NCBI GenBank assembly: GCA_900759105.1
Contig: CAAETY010000110.1
Coordinates: 1-64,000 of the forward strand
Reading direction: 5' to 3'
Source of the DNA: Peptococcaceae bacterium
GTDB lineage: Bacteria > Bacillota > Peptococcia > Peptococcales > Peptococcaceae
Length of the DNA: 64,000 nt
The notes under the pieces were generated by a model. The model saw nothing but the letters and a program-made list of their open reading frames with translations. It was not told the DNA's origin and searched no databases. This document shows, piece by piece, positions 56,386 to 64,000 of the stretch (the first letter of the stretch is position 1; each line of letters opens with the position of its first letter). Both the position numbers and the translations under genes were made by a program.

Positions 56386-56490
56386 AGAATGGCAAGCATA
56401 AAGGTGTTTGCTTTTCTTTTGGACGTCAAAACTTCTTCGGAGCAGCTAATTTGGTTGTTCCGTTTATTATTTTTAGGGGGAATTAAAAAA

Positions 56491-57903
56491 ATGGTAGAAT
56501 CTTTAGAAGCGTTTTTGTTGCCGATTGCTCAGACAATCAACACCTATTTATCAAATTATATTTTGGTATTTTTGTTATTGGGTGTTGGCCTGTGGTATAC
56601 TTTAAAAACACGTTTTATTCAAATTAGATGTTTTGGTGAAGGTATGAAAAACGTGTTTGGTAACTTGTCTTTGCGTGGTGGTAAGCAAGAATCCGGAATG
56701 AGTTCCTTCCAGGCTCTTGCGACTGCTATTGCAGCACAAGTTGGTACAGGTAACATTGTAGGTGCATCCGGTGCAATCTTGGTTGGGGGACCAGGCGCTA
56801 TTTTCTGGATGTGGCTGATCGCATTCTTCGGGATGGCAACAGTATATGCTGAAGCAACACTTGCTATTCAAACCCGTCAAATTGACCAAGACGGGAATAT
56901 CAAAGGGGGCCCGGTTTACTATATTCGCGAAGCTTTTAAAGGCGGATTTGGTCGATTCATGGCTGGCTTCTTTGCGGTAGCAATTACTTTAGCACTTGGC
57001 TTTATGGGTTGCATGGTTCAAGCGAACTCTATCGGTTCTACGTTTAATACCGCATTCGCAATTCCAAGCTGGATTGTAGGTGCAATTCTTGTTGTATTCT
57101 GTGCAGCAATTTTTTTTGGTAGTGTTCACCGTTTAGCGTCTGTTGTAGAAAAGCTTGTTCCTATCATGGCTGCAATTTTCTTGGGTGGCGCTATTATTGT
57201 ATTAGTTGCAAGATACCAATATATTCCTGAAACCTTTGGCATGATTTTTGGCTATGCGTTCCATCCGGAAGCTATCATTGGCGGGGGATTCGGTTTTGCA
57301 ATTAAAGAAGCTATTAGCCAAGGGGCTAAGCGTGGTCTTTTTTCCAATGAAGCTGGTATGGGTTCTACACCTCACGCGCATGCACAAGCAAATGTTAAGA
57401 ATCCGCATGAACAAGGCGTTGTAGCTATGGTTGGGGTATTTGTTGATACCTTTGTGGTATTAACCTTGAATGCATTAGTTATCATCTCTACCTTATATAC
57501 CGAAGATGGCCCACTTCATGAATGTGGTGCAGCGACTGCATTAAGTGATACTTTGAACAAAACCAATCTTGCGCAAACCGCTTTTGGCACTGTGTTTGGA
57601 GAACAATTTGGGAATGCATTCGTTGCAATTTGCCTTTTGTTCTTTGCTTTCTCCACAATATTAAGTTGGAACTTATTTGGTAAGATTAATGTTAGCTATC
57701 TTTTCGATGACAATGCTGTTCCGGTATATTGTGTAATCGCATTAGCATTTATTTTTGTCGGGACATTGGTATCCAATGACCTTGTATGGGAATTGACTGA
57801 TATGTTTAACAATCTTATGGTAATCCCTAACACCTTGGCACTCTTTGCATTGACCGGAGCTGTTGTGGCATCTGCTAAAAAGTATAGTCATCGTTCTAAA
57901 TAA
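56491..57903 (+). CDS. Amino acid carrier, alanine/glycine:cation symporter (AGCS)
   Basis: A 470-residue membrane transporter with about eleven predicted spans. Signature segments are LFLGVGLWYTLKTRFIQIR-like start (about 27-45), ATAIAAQVGTGNIVG and GAIFWMW, and the GLFSNEAGMGSTPHAHA box with the conserved glycine and glutamate. Control by a glycine riboswitch points to glycine, possibly with alanine, as substrate; ions are Na+ or H+. ATG 56491 with TTTAGGGGG upstream was preferred to the in-frame ATG 56389, which lies in the riboswitch. Confidence 0.95.
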   Translation: MVESLEAFLLPIAQTINTYLSNYILVFLLLGVGLWYTLKTRFIQIRCFGEGMKNVFGNLSLRGGKQESGMSSFQALATAIAAQVGTGNIVGASGAILVGGPGAIFWMWLIAFFGMATVYAEATLAIQTRQIDQDGNIKGGPVYYIREAFKGGFGRFMAGFFAVAITLALGFMGCMVQANSIGSTFNTAFAIPSWIVGAILVVFCAAIFFGSVHRLASVVEKLVPIMAAIFLGGAIIVLVARYQYIPETFGMIFGYAFHPEAIIGGGFGFAIKEAISQGAKRGLFSNEAGMGSTPHAHAQANVKNPHEQGVVAMVGVFVDTFVVLTLNALVIISTLYTEDGPLHECGAATALSDTLNKTNLAQTAFGTVFGEQFGNAFVAICLLFFAFSTILSWNLFGKINVSYLFDDNAVPVYCVIALAFIFVGTLVSNDLVWELTDMFNNLMVIPNTLALFALTGAVVASAKKYSHRSK

Positions 57904-57917
57904 GAAAAAATAGTAAT

Positions 57918-58007
57918 AAAAAACTGTGACTTTGTGAACTGACCCTCAATTGTTAGACTTAAAAATCTAACGATTGGGGGTCATCGCTATATAGTCACAG
58001 TTTTTTT
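57918..58007 (+). terminator. Large two-tier terminator hairpin after the AGCS gene
   Basis: An outer stem (AAAAACTGTGACT at 57918-57931 with AGTCACAGTTTTT at 57993-58005) encloses an inner 18-base stem (57940-57957 with 57966-57983, two G-U pairs). A run of seven T follows. It is longer than the other terminators here. Confidence 0.75.
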
Positions 58008-58015
58008 GTTTTTGT

Positions 58016-58059
58016 AAGAAAAAAGCGATGCACATCATTGATTGATGATATGCTTCGCT
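58016..58059 (-). terminator. Terminator of the lysA-like gene (minus strand)
   Basis: An imperfect inverted repeat (about 58022-58039 with 58042-58059); on the minus strand a T run follows (complement of 58019-58024). Confidence 0.75.
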
Positions 58060-58066
58060 TTCCTGA

Positions 58067-59308
58067 TTAAAATTTCAAAGTAGCAAAAAGGTCATCGATG
58101 GTTTCGGCACGACGAATCATTTGCACAGAGTGGTCTTCGTTTAAGAGCAATTCGGCAGAACGTAATTTAGCATTGTAGTTAAAGCCCATAGAATGGCCGT
58201 GAGCTCCGGCGTCATGAATGACGAGGATATCCCCTTCTTCAATGGCAGGAAGTTCGCGTTGAATAGCGAACTTGTCGCAGTTTTCGCAAAGACTGCCTAC
58301 AACATCATAAATATGATCAGCAGGAGCGTTTTCTTTGCCAAGAACAGTGATATGATGATAAGCTCCATACATCCCTGGACGCATTAGATTTGCCATACTT
58401 GCATCAACACCAATGTAATTACGGTAGGTATCTTTGTGATGGATGGCCTTGGTTACTAAATAGCCGTAAGGGCCGGTAACCATACGGCCACATTCGAGCA
58501 TTATTTTGAGTGGAGCAAGACCGGCAGGAACGATGATTTCTTCATACATTTTTTCAACAAGACTAGATACATATTCAAGATCCATTGGCTCTTGTTCCGG
58601 TTTATAAGGAATACCGATACCGCCACCGAGGTCAACAAATGAAACGCGCACGCCGGTTTCGTTATAAATATCAACGATGAGTTCAAACATCATTTTTGCG
58701 GTTTCAGCAAAGTATTCCGGATTGAGCTCATTAGATACAACCATGGTATGAAGGCCGAATTTTTCGCAACCTTTTTCTTTGCAAAGCGCATAGGCTTCAA
58801 TGATTTGTTCCTTAGTTAAACCATATTTTGCTTCTTCCGGTTTACCGATTAATTCATTGCCATCACGCAATGGACCTGGATTGTAACGGAATGAAATGGT
58901 TTTTGGTAATTGATGCTTGCGTTCAATGTATTCAATGTGACTAATATCATCAAGATTTAAGATTGCGCCTAGCTTTAATGCATAGTCATATTCTTCCATA
59001 GGTGTGTTGTTACTGGAGAACATGATGTCTTCGCCAACAATACCAACTTGTTCAGAAAGAATTAATTCGGGAAGAGAGCTGCAGTCGGTACCGAGTCCTT
59101 CTTCTTTGAAGATTTTCAAAAGGGTAGGGTTCGGTGTTGCTTTTACCGCAAAATACTCTTTGAATTCAGGTGCCCAACTAAAAGCTGCTTTCAAGCGACG
59201 AATATTATCAATAATGGCTTTTTTGTCGTAGATGTGAAATGGGGTAGGGTAGGTTTCAATAATCTTTTCCATTTCTTCTTTTGAAAAAGGAACTGTTTTA
59301 TTTGACAT
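58067..59308 (-). CDS. lysA: Diaminopimelate decarboxylase-like PLP enzyme
   Basis: A 413-residue fold-III PLP decarboxylase. The lysine that binds PLP is in FAVKATPNP (about residue 52), GGGIGIPY is the phosphate loop, and LECGRMVTGPYGYL and SLCENCDKFAIQRELP complete the active site (the cysteine is at the dimer interface). LysA makes L-lysine from meso-diaminopimelate. Alternatives in the same fold, such as carboxynorspermidine or D-amino acid decarboxylases, cannot be excluded by reading. A minus-strand gene with its own promoter (59339-59367) and terminator. Confidence 0.85.
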   Translation of the reverse strand: MSNKTVPFSKEEMEKIIETYPTPFHIYDKKAIIDNIRRLKAAFSWAPEFKEYFAVKATPNPTLLKIFKEEGLGTDCSSLPELILSEQVGIVGEDIMFSSNNTPMEEYDYALKLGAILNLDDISHIEYIERKHQLPKTISFRYNPGPLRDGNELIGKPEEAKYGLTKEQIIEAYALCKEKGCEKFGLHTMVVSNELNPEYFAETAKMMFELIVDIYNETGVRVSFVDLGGGIGIPYKPEQEPMDLEYVSSLVEKMYEEIIVPAGLAPLKIMLECGRMVTGPYGYLVTKAIHHKDTYRNYIGVDASMANLMRPGMYGAYHHITVLGKENAPADHIYDVVGSLCENCDKFAIQRELPAIEEGDILVIHDAGAHGHSMGFNYNAKLRSAELLLNEDHSVQMIRRAETIDDLFATLKF

Positions 59309-59338
59309 ACTATTGCCTCCTATATTAAAGATAAAATT

Positions 59339-59367
59339 AGAATAAATGAATCTGTGAATTGTGTCAA
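59339..59367 (-). promoter_or_regulatory. Promoter of the lysA-like gene
   Basis: On the minus strand TTGACA (59362-59367), a 17-base spacer and TATTCT (59339-59344). A good ribosome site, TAGGAGGC, precedes the gene. Confidence 0.75.
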
Positions 59368-59653
59368 GTTGTAGAATAGCATAAGAAATGAAAAAATGGC
59401 ATAATCATTCATCTTAATAGAAAATGGATAAACTATTAAAATGTGCATATAAAGATTAGAATTAGAAAAATATGATATTTCGCTTAAATTGCAGAACGTA
59501 TATTAATGCAAAGTGCTGAATAGATAGAAGCAAGTATATGGGCGTTATGGTAAAGTTTTTGACGATGGTACGGGACCATGTTATACTAACAGGTAGTCTA
59601 ATCTTTTAGATGAAAATGGAAAATAGTGTTTCAACAGATAGTAGGTGATTTAA
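59368..59653. other. Divergent intergenic region lysA-lepB
   Basis: AT-rich, without a credible gene. It holds the lysA promoter on the left and the lepB promoter with its inverted repeat on the right (59559-59587). Nothing else is recognised. Confidence 0.5.
59559..59587 (+). promoter_or_regulatory. Promoter of lepB with inverted repeat in the spacer
   Basis: TTGACG (59559-59564), a 17-base spacer and TATACT (59582-59587). The spacer contains ATGGT (59565-59569) and ACCAT (59575-59579), an inverted repeat positioned where a repressor would block RNA polymerase. Confidence 0.7.
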
Positions 59654-60202
59654 TTGAGCGAACCTGAAGTAAATGAAAAGGCAAGCATTCTCAAGGATTA
59701 TATTCTGCCAGTAATTATTGCGTTGGCAATTGTAGTGGCAATAAGAACGTTCCTATTAGGGATGTTTTATGTACCGAGTGAATCTATGGTGCCAACATTA
59801 GAAGTGAATGATCACGTGGTTGCAACAAAACTATCCTATAAAATGCATGAACCGGAACGTGGCGATGTTGTAGTTTTTAAGTATCCGATAAATGAAGAGC
59901 AAGGCTTAAAAGAGGTTGATTACGTCAAACGCTTGATAGGTCTTCCGGGAGAAACGTTGGAAATAAAAGACAATACTGTGTATATTAACGAAATGCCATT
60001 AAAAGAATCATACCTTAATGCAGGAACGGATATGCCAAACTATGGCCCGATTACAATTCCTGAAGGAATGTACTTTATGATGGGTGATAATCGTAATAAT
60101 TCGAGCGACAGTCGCGAATGGGGTTTCGTTTCTGAAGAATATTTGATTGGGAAGGCACAATTTATCTATTGGCCTTTTGCCCACCTAGGAGGTTTGAACT
60201 AA
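59654..60202 (+). CDS. lepB: Signal peptidase I
   Basis: A 182-residue membrane-bound serine protease that removes signal peptides. One N-terminal membrane anchor (about 16-38), the catalytic serine in PSESM (Ser44) and the general-base lysine (Lys92 in VKRLIGLPGE), and the GDNRNNSSDSR box are present. TTG 59654 with AGGTGATTTA upstream. It overlaps rbgA by one base, the usual order in Bacillota. Confidence 0.96.
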   Translation: MSEPEVNEKASILKDYILPVIIALAIVVAIRTFLLGMFYVPSESMVPTLEVNDHVVATKLSYKMHEPERGDVVVFKYPINEEQGLKEVDYVKRLIGLPGETLEIKDNTVYINEMPLKESYLNAGTDMPNYGPITIPEGMYFMMGDNRNNSSDSREWGFVSEEYLIGKAQFIYWPFAHLGGLN

Positions 60203-61056
60203 TGGATATTCAATGGTTTCCTGGTCATATGGCCAAAGCGAGAAGGGTCATTGAAGAAGAATTGCGCTTGGTAGATGTAGTCATTGAATTGGTCGATGCG
60301 CGTATTCCGGAAAGCAGTCGCAATCCTCTGTTGGGGCAAATTATTGGTAATAAGCGTCCGCGCCTTATTATCTTAAATAAAGCAGACTTAGCAGATCCTG
60401 ATCGTACTCAGTACTGGATAAAAAAATATACGAATAATAAAAATTTGGCTATTTCAGTGAATTCTACAAGCGGTCGTAAAAAACTTATCCAAACTGTTGT
60501 CGATGCATTACATTCATTAACTGAAGCAAAGCGACAACGATATATAGAAAAAGGGGCAACTAATGTACCAATTCGCGTGATGGTAGTTGGGATTCCTAAC
60601 GTGGGGAAAAGTACGTTCATTAACATGCTTCTGGGCAAAGGGGTTGCAACGACTGGCAATAAACCTGGGGTTACCAAGGGGAAACAATGGGTGCGCTTAA
60701 CCGATGATATCGAACTTTTGGATACGCCAGGGATGCTTTGGCATAAATTTGAAGATCAAGAAGTAGGTTATAAGCTTGCGATGACAGGCGCTATCAGTGA
60801 TGAAGTGTTTGTTTGGGAAGAAATTGCTTTTAGATTTTTGAAGATTGTTCAAGAAAAATATCCGAAGCAACTTGCTGAACGCTATGAGTTAGGCACGGAA
60901 GAAGTTGGTTTTATGGATACATATGAAATGATGCAAGCCATCGGGCGTAAGCGTGGTGCTATTGTTCGAGGAAATAAGGTGGATGATTTAAAAACAGCAC
61001 ATATTATTATCAAGGATTTTAGAGATAATAAAATTGGTCGAATAACGTTGGAATAG
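60202..61056 (+). CDS. rbgA: Ribosome biogenesis GTPase RbgA (YlqF)
   Basis: A 284-residue GTPase for late 50S assembly. The circularly permuted G motifs appear as NKADL (G4), then GIPNVGKST (G1, about 131-139) and DTPGML (G3); the N-terminal IQWFPGHMAKA is diagnostic. ATG 60202 with TAGGAGGTTTG upstream; the in-frame codon at 60169 lies in lepB. Confidence 0.96.
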   Translation: MDIQWFPGHMAKARRVIEEELRLVDVVIELVDARIPESSRNPLLGQIIGNKRPRLIILNKADLADPDRTQYWIKKYTNNKNLAISVNSTSGRKKLIQTVVDALHSLTEAKRQRYIEKGATNVPIRVMVVGIPNVGKSTFINMLLGKGVATTGNKPGVTKGKQWVRLTDDIELLDTPGMLWHKFEDQEVGYKLAMTGAISDEVFVWEEIAFRFLKIVQEKYPKQLAERYELGTEEVGFMDTYEMMQAIGRKRGAIVRGNKVDDLKTAHIIIKDFRDNKIGRITLE

Positions 61057-61071
61057 GGGAGAGAATCAAGC

Positions 61072-62412
61072 GTGTTATTGCAAGATTTAATGAAAGCGTA
61101 TCAAGCATATGCTGATAAAGAAGTAGAGCTTAATGGTTGGGTTCGTACTGTTCGTAAATCAAAAGAATTTGGGTTTATCGAGTTAAATGATGGGACGACC
61201 TTAAATAACGTGCAATTGGTATATAGCAATGAGCTTGAAAATTTTGATGCTATTGGTCACTTGACAGTAGGTAGTGCGATACATTGCAAAGGTATTCTTA
61301 AATGCACTGAAGGTGGAAAACAAGATTTTGAAATCCAAGTGACAGCATTGGATATTTTGAATCAAGCGCCATCTGACTATCCTTTGCAAAAGAAACGTCA
61401 CAGTTTTGAATATTTACGGACACAAGCACATTTGCGCCCACGTACCAATACTTTTTCTGCAGTGTTTAGAATGCGCTCTGTAATTGCTTACGCAGTGCAT
61501 CAATTTTTCCAAGAGCGTGGATTTATTTACACACATACACCGATAATTACAGCCAGTGATGCAGAAGGCGCAGGGGAAATGTTTAATATTTCCGCAGGTG
61601 ACGATAAAGAGTTTTTTGGTCGTCCGGCTAATTTATCAGTAAGTGGTCAGTTAAATGCAGAAGCGTATGCACTTGCATTTCAAAATGTCTATACCTTTGG
61701 CCCAACATTTCGTGCAGAAAATTCCAATACTACTCGACATGCCGCTGAATTTTGGATGATTGAACCAGAAATTGCCTTTGCCGATTTGAATGATGACATT
61801 CAATTGGCAGAAGACTTCATTAAGTTCATGATAGAAAGTGCATTTAGTCGCTTGCCGGATGAGATGGACTTTTTCGACCAACGCATTGAAACAGGGTTAA
61901 TTGCTCGTTTAGAAGCGATAAAGAATGCAGAATTTGTAAGAATGGATTATACTGAAGCTGTAGACTTGCTTAAAAAGTCTAATAAAAAGTTTGAGTATCC
62001 GGTTGAGTGGGGTATCGACCTCCAAAGTGAACACGAGCGTTTCCTAACAGAAGAAATTATTAAAGGACCGGTATTTTTGACGGATTATCCAAAGGATATC
62101 AAAGCGTTCTATATGCGTATGAACGATGATAATCAAACCGTTGCTGCGGTAGATTTATTAGTACCGGGCATTGGCGAAATTATTGGTGGAAGTCAACGTG
62201 AAGAACGCGTGGATCGATTGATTGCACGAATGGAGCAATTAGGTATGGATACCGATGCGTATGATTGGTATTTAGATTTACGTCGCTTTGGCGGTGTAAA
62301 GCATGCCGGATTTGGTGTTGGCTTTGAAAGATTGTTAATGTACCTGAGTGGAATGAGCAATATTAGAGATGTTATTCCATTCCCACGCACACCAGGTTCA
62401 ATTTTATTCTAA
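61072..62412 (+). CDS. asnS: Asparaginyl-tRNA synthetase
   Basis: A 446-residue class IIb synthetase. An N-terminal OB anticodon-binding domain (about 12-105) is followed by the catalytic core, with motif 2 [20 protein letters not shown] and motif 3 [15 protein letters not shown]. Direct charging with asparagine makes an amidotransferase route unnecessary for tRNA(Asn) if this is the only one. Starts at GTG 61072 behind GGGGAGAGAATC. No T-box was seen upstream. Confidence 0.95.
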   Translation: MLLQDLMKAYQAYADKEVELNGWVRTVRKSKEFGFIELNDGTTLNNVQLVYSNELENFDAIGHLTVGSAIHCKGILKCTEGGKQDFEIQVTALDILNQAPSDYPLQKKRHSFEYLRTQAHLRPRTNTFSAVFRMRSVIAYAVHQFFQERGFIYTHTPIITASDAEGAGEMFNISAGDDKEFFGRPANLSVSGQLNAEAYALAFQNVYTFGPTFRAENSNTTRHAAEFWMIEPEIAFADLNDDIQLAEDFIKFMIESAFSRLPDEMDFFDQRIETGLIARLEAIKNAEFVRMDYTEAVDLLKKSNKKFEYPVEWGIDLQSEHERFLTEEIIKGPVFLTDYPKDIKAFYMRMNDDNQTVAAVDLLVPGIGEIIGGSQREERVDRLIARMEQLGMDTDAYDWYLDLRRFGGVKHAGFGVGFERLLMYLSGMSNIRDVIPFPRTPGSILF

Positions 62413-62424
62413 GGAGTAGATAAT

Positions 62425-62919
62425 ATGGCTAAAGATGCAACTTTTGATATTGTTTCGGAAGTAAATATGGCTGAAGTGACCAATGCAGTGAACCAAGCTG
62501 AAAAGGAAATCAGTCAACGCTATGATTTTAAAGGTGTTAATACTGAAATCGTTCTCGAAAACAATGGCTTAAAAATTACAACCGGTGATGATATGCACTT
62601 AAAGAGTGTGGTGGATATTCTTCAATCTAAATTCATCAAACGCCAAGTGCCAATTGATAATCTTGAATACGGTAAAGTTGAAGCTGCTGCCGGTGGTAGT
62701 GTGCGCCAAATGGTGACCATTAAACAAGGAATTGAAAAAGATTTAGCGAAGAAAATTTCTAAGGATATTAAAGATAGTAAGCTTAAGGTGCAAACCCAAT
62801 ATATGGATGACAAGATTCGTGTGAGCGGGAAAAAAATTGATGATTTGCAAGCAGTTATTGCCAGCTTGAAAAATAACGATTATGGTATCAGTTTGCAATT
62901 TAACAACTTTAGATCTTAA
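62425..62919 (+). CDS. yajQ: YajQ-family nucleotide-binding protein
   Basis: A 164-residue protein of the DUF520/YajQ family: [27 protein letters not shown], and the end motif QFNNFR. YajQ relatives bind nucleotides, and some bind cyclic-di-GMP and act on transcription. Its role in this organism is unknown. ATG 62425 follows AAGGAGTAG; a terminator follows. Confidence 0.93.
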   Translation: MAKDATFDIVSEVNMAEVTNAVNQAEKEISQRYDFKGVNTEIVLENNGLKITTGDDMHLKSVVDILQSKFIKRQVPIDNLEYGKVEAAAGGSVRQMVTIKQGIEKDLAKKISKDIKDSKLKVQTQYMDDKIRVSGKKIDDLQAVIASLKNNDYGISLQFNNFRS

Positions 62920-62923
62920 TATT

Positions 62924-62964
62924 AAAAGGACGAGGTTTCTTTGAAAAAAGAAGCCTTGTCCTTT
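62924..62964 (+). terminator. Terminator of the lepB-yajQ unit
   Basis: An 18-base stem with two G-U pairs (AAAAGGACGAGG at its 5' side, CCTTGTCCTTTT at its 3' side). Confidence 0.8.
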
Positions 62965-63009
62965 TGCGTTATCACAGAGAAACGTTGCTACAAACTGTAC
63001 AATCATTAA

Positions 63010-63056
63010 GACTCATAATTCATTATTTTGTGTTGCAAATTATTTAATTATGAGTC
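63010..63056. promoter_or_regulatory. Inverted repeat, putative operator of the ccpN-like gene
   Basis: GACTCATAATT (63010-63020) and AATTATGAGTC (63046-63056) are perfect inverted repeats, 36 bases apart by centres. The second half ends at the -10 element. The HTH-CBS protein encoded just downstream could bind it. Confidence 0.6.
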
Positions 63057-63061
63057 ATAAT
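63033..63061 (+). promoter_or_regulatory. Promoter of the ccpN-like gene
   Basis: TTGCAA (63033-63038), a 17-base spacer and CATAAT (63056-63061). Confidence 0.65.
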
Positions 63062-63095
63062 AGTATTATGCGAAAGTGAAAGGAGGAGAAGTCTT

Positions 63096-63737
63096 ATTCG
63101 ACTCAATGAAAAACAACTACAAATTCTGGATATTGTAAAATCACAGAGTCCGATTACCGGTGATAAAATTGCTACTTTAATGCAAACGACACGTGCTTCC
63201 TTGCGTTCTGATTTAACATTTTTGACGCAATTGGGTTTATTGGAAGCTAGACCGCGCGTTGGCTATTATTATAGTCAATCTCGACAAGGATATGACATTT
63301 ACATGAAAATGATTCAAATGTCAGTATCCGATTACCAAAGTATGCCGGTGGTCGTGAACGAGAAGGCAACGGCCTATGATGCACTTGTATCGTTGTTTAT
63401 TAATAATATTGGCACTTTGTTTATTGTCAATGAAGAGGGTCTATTGGAAGGGGTTCTTTCACGAAAAGACCTTCTTAAATTAGCAATCGGTACAACAGAT
63501 ATGCACAAAGTACCGGTGAGTGTAATCATGACCAGAATGCCGAATCTTATTATGACTACTCCTGACGAAAGTCTGTGGAACGCAGCACAAAAATTAATTA
63601 CGCATGAAATTGATGGGTTGCCGGTTGTAAAAAAAGTTGGTGAAGATCAATTTGAAGTATTAGGCCGGTTTACCAAGACAAATGTGGTGCGTGCTTTTGT
63701 TGATATAGGCTATGGATATGCAGGAGAAGAATTGTAA
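63096..63737 (+). CDS. ccpN: CcpN-like HTH-CBS transcriptional repressor
   Basis: A 213-residue protein with an N-terminal HTH (RLNEKQLQILDIV to LGLLEARPRVGYYY, about 2-62) and two CBS domains (about 80-205). Bacillus CcpN represses gluconeogenic gapB and pckA; CBS ligands are nucleotides. The first in-frame ATG is 63180, inside the HTH; only an upstream start gives a whole domain. An AGGAGG site (63081-63086) lies nine bases before ATT 63096, which fits as a rare ATT start. The gene overlaps the PPDK regulator by one base, as in Bacillus. Confidence 0.85.
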   Translation: MRLNEKQLQILDIVKSQSPITGDKIATLMQTTRASLRSDLTFLTQLGLLEARPRVGYYYSQSRQGYDIYMKMIQMSVSDYQSMPVVVNEKATAYDALVSLFINNIGTLFIVNEEGLLEGVLSRKDLLKLAIGTTDMHKVPVSVIMTRMPNLIMTTPDESLWNAAQKLITHEIDGLPVVKKVGEDQFEVLGRFTKTNVVRAFVDIGYGYAGEEL

Positions 63738-64000
63738 TGGATCAAGTTCAAAAAGTATTGGTTTATATCTTATCGGATTCTATTGGAGAAACGGCGCAGT
63801 ATGTTGCACGTGCTGCAGCAAACCAATTTCCTGGGATTGAAGTGTCTTACAAACACATTCCGTTCGTAGAAGATACTGCATACATTACTGATGTATTAGA
63901 GCGTATTAATCCTAAAGACAGCATTTTGATGTTTACCTTGGTGGTCGAACATTTAAAAGAATATGTGATTGAATTTTGTGAGAGTCATGGCATTAAATAT
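63737..64000 (+). CDS. Pyruvate, phosphate dikinase regulatory protein (partial)
   Basis: The first 88 codons of a DUF299/YqfL-type protein, cut by the window end. LVYILSDSIGETAQYVARAA is the typical start. The family has bifunctional kinase/phosphorylase activity on PPDK (or on PEP synthase), using ADP; the P-loop-like catalytic part is beyond the edge. It follows ccpN with a one-base overlap, as in Bacillus. The combination suggests control of the pyruvate/PEP switch. Confidence 0.92.
   Translation, partial: MDQVQKVLVYILSDSIGETAQYVARAAANQFPGIEVSYKHIPFVEDTAYITDVLERINPKDSILMFTLVVEHLKEYVIEFCESHGIKY

Noticed and set aside
56389..56490. Upstream extension of the AGCS gene to ATG 56389
   Set aside because: It would start in the end of the glycine riboswitch and lacks a ribosome site; ATG 56491 has one.
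1..64000. CRISPR arrays, tRNA or rRNA genes, defence-system genes
   Set aside because: No regularly spaced repeats, no cloverleaf sequences and no defence protein families were seen.

Overview
The window is AT-rich DNA from a low-G+C Bacillota (Firmicutes) chromosome. The grounds are gene order (yicC-remA-gmk-rpoZ-coaBC-metK-priA-def-fmt-rsmB-rlmN-prpC-prkC-rsgA-rpe, rimP-nusA-ylxR-ylxQ-infB-rbfA-nrnA-truB-ribF-rpsO-pnp, and ccpN next to the PPDK regulator), a glycine T-box, a tandem glycine riboswitch, strong Shine-Dalgarno sites and frequent TTG starts. Secreted proteins with copper-amine-oxidase-N-like (stalk) repeats would fit Negativicutes or Clostridia, but the genus cannot be fixed by reading alone. 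No rRNA, tRNA or CRISPR array was seen.

Layout. 1-2335: hairpins at the left edge, then a two-gene unit (unknown barrel-like protein and a YqeG-type HAD phosphatase fused to a VanW domain). 2336-3220 (minus): CinA-type amidohydrolase with an unusual N-terminal half. 3246-12415: arginine operon argC-J-B-D, prephenate dehydrogenase, an unknown small gene, argF-G-H, behind a promoter overlapped by an ARG-box-like operator; together these genes make arginine from glutamate via the acetyl cycle. 12483-15403: rnr, smpB and a small membrane protein. 15495-17923: cyclophilin (minus), a secreted stalk-domain glucosaminidase, and a HEAT-like protein. 17945-18268: RNase P RNA.

18286-22831 is the accessory part. 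It holds a broken tyrosine-recombinase integrase next to rnpB, a truncated IS30 3' end, a degenerate IS200-like TnpA whose HUH motif reads Y-V-Y, two tandem secreted stalk-domain paralogues (one frameshifted in a seven-A run in its signal peptide), and a complete IS30-family element. The two IS30 copies lie in the same orientation and bracket the cargo, so it looks like a composite-transposon-like island.

22883-45666: DUF1858 protein (minus), tcdA, trxA, nrdR-recO, T-box-glyQS-yicC-remA-gmk-rpoZ-coaBC-metK, then priA-def-fmt-protease-rsmB-rlmN-prpC-prkC-rsgA-rpe-plsX-acpP. 45668-55937: translation and RNA operon rimP to rpsO, then pnp. 56069-57903: promoter, long leader, tandem glycine riboswitch and an AGCS symporter. 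58067-59308 (minus): lysA-like decarboxylase. 59559-64000: lepB-rbgA-asnS-yajQ, then a ccpN-like repressor, apparently started at an ATT codon and preceded by an inverted-repeat operator, and the start of the PPDK regulatory protein gene, cut by the window end.

Most of the window is conserved housekeeping. The strongest unusual items are the HAD-VanW fusion, the IS30-bracketed stalk-protein island with the His-less TnpA, the poly-A frameshift, tyrA inside the arg operon, and the ATT start with its putative autoregulatory operator. I did not find a clearly new defence or enzymatic system.
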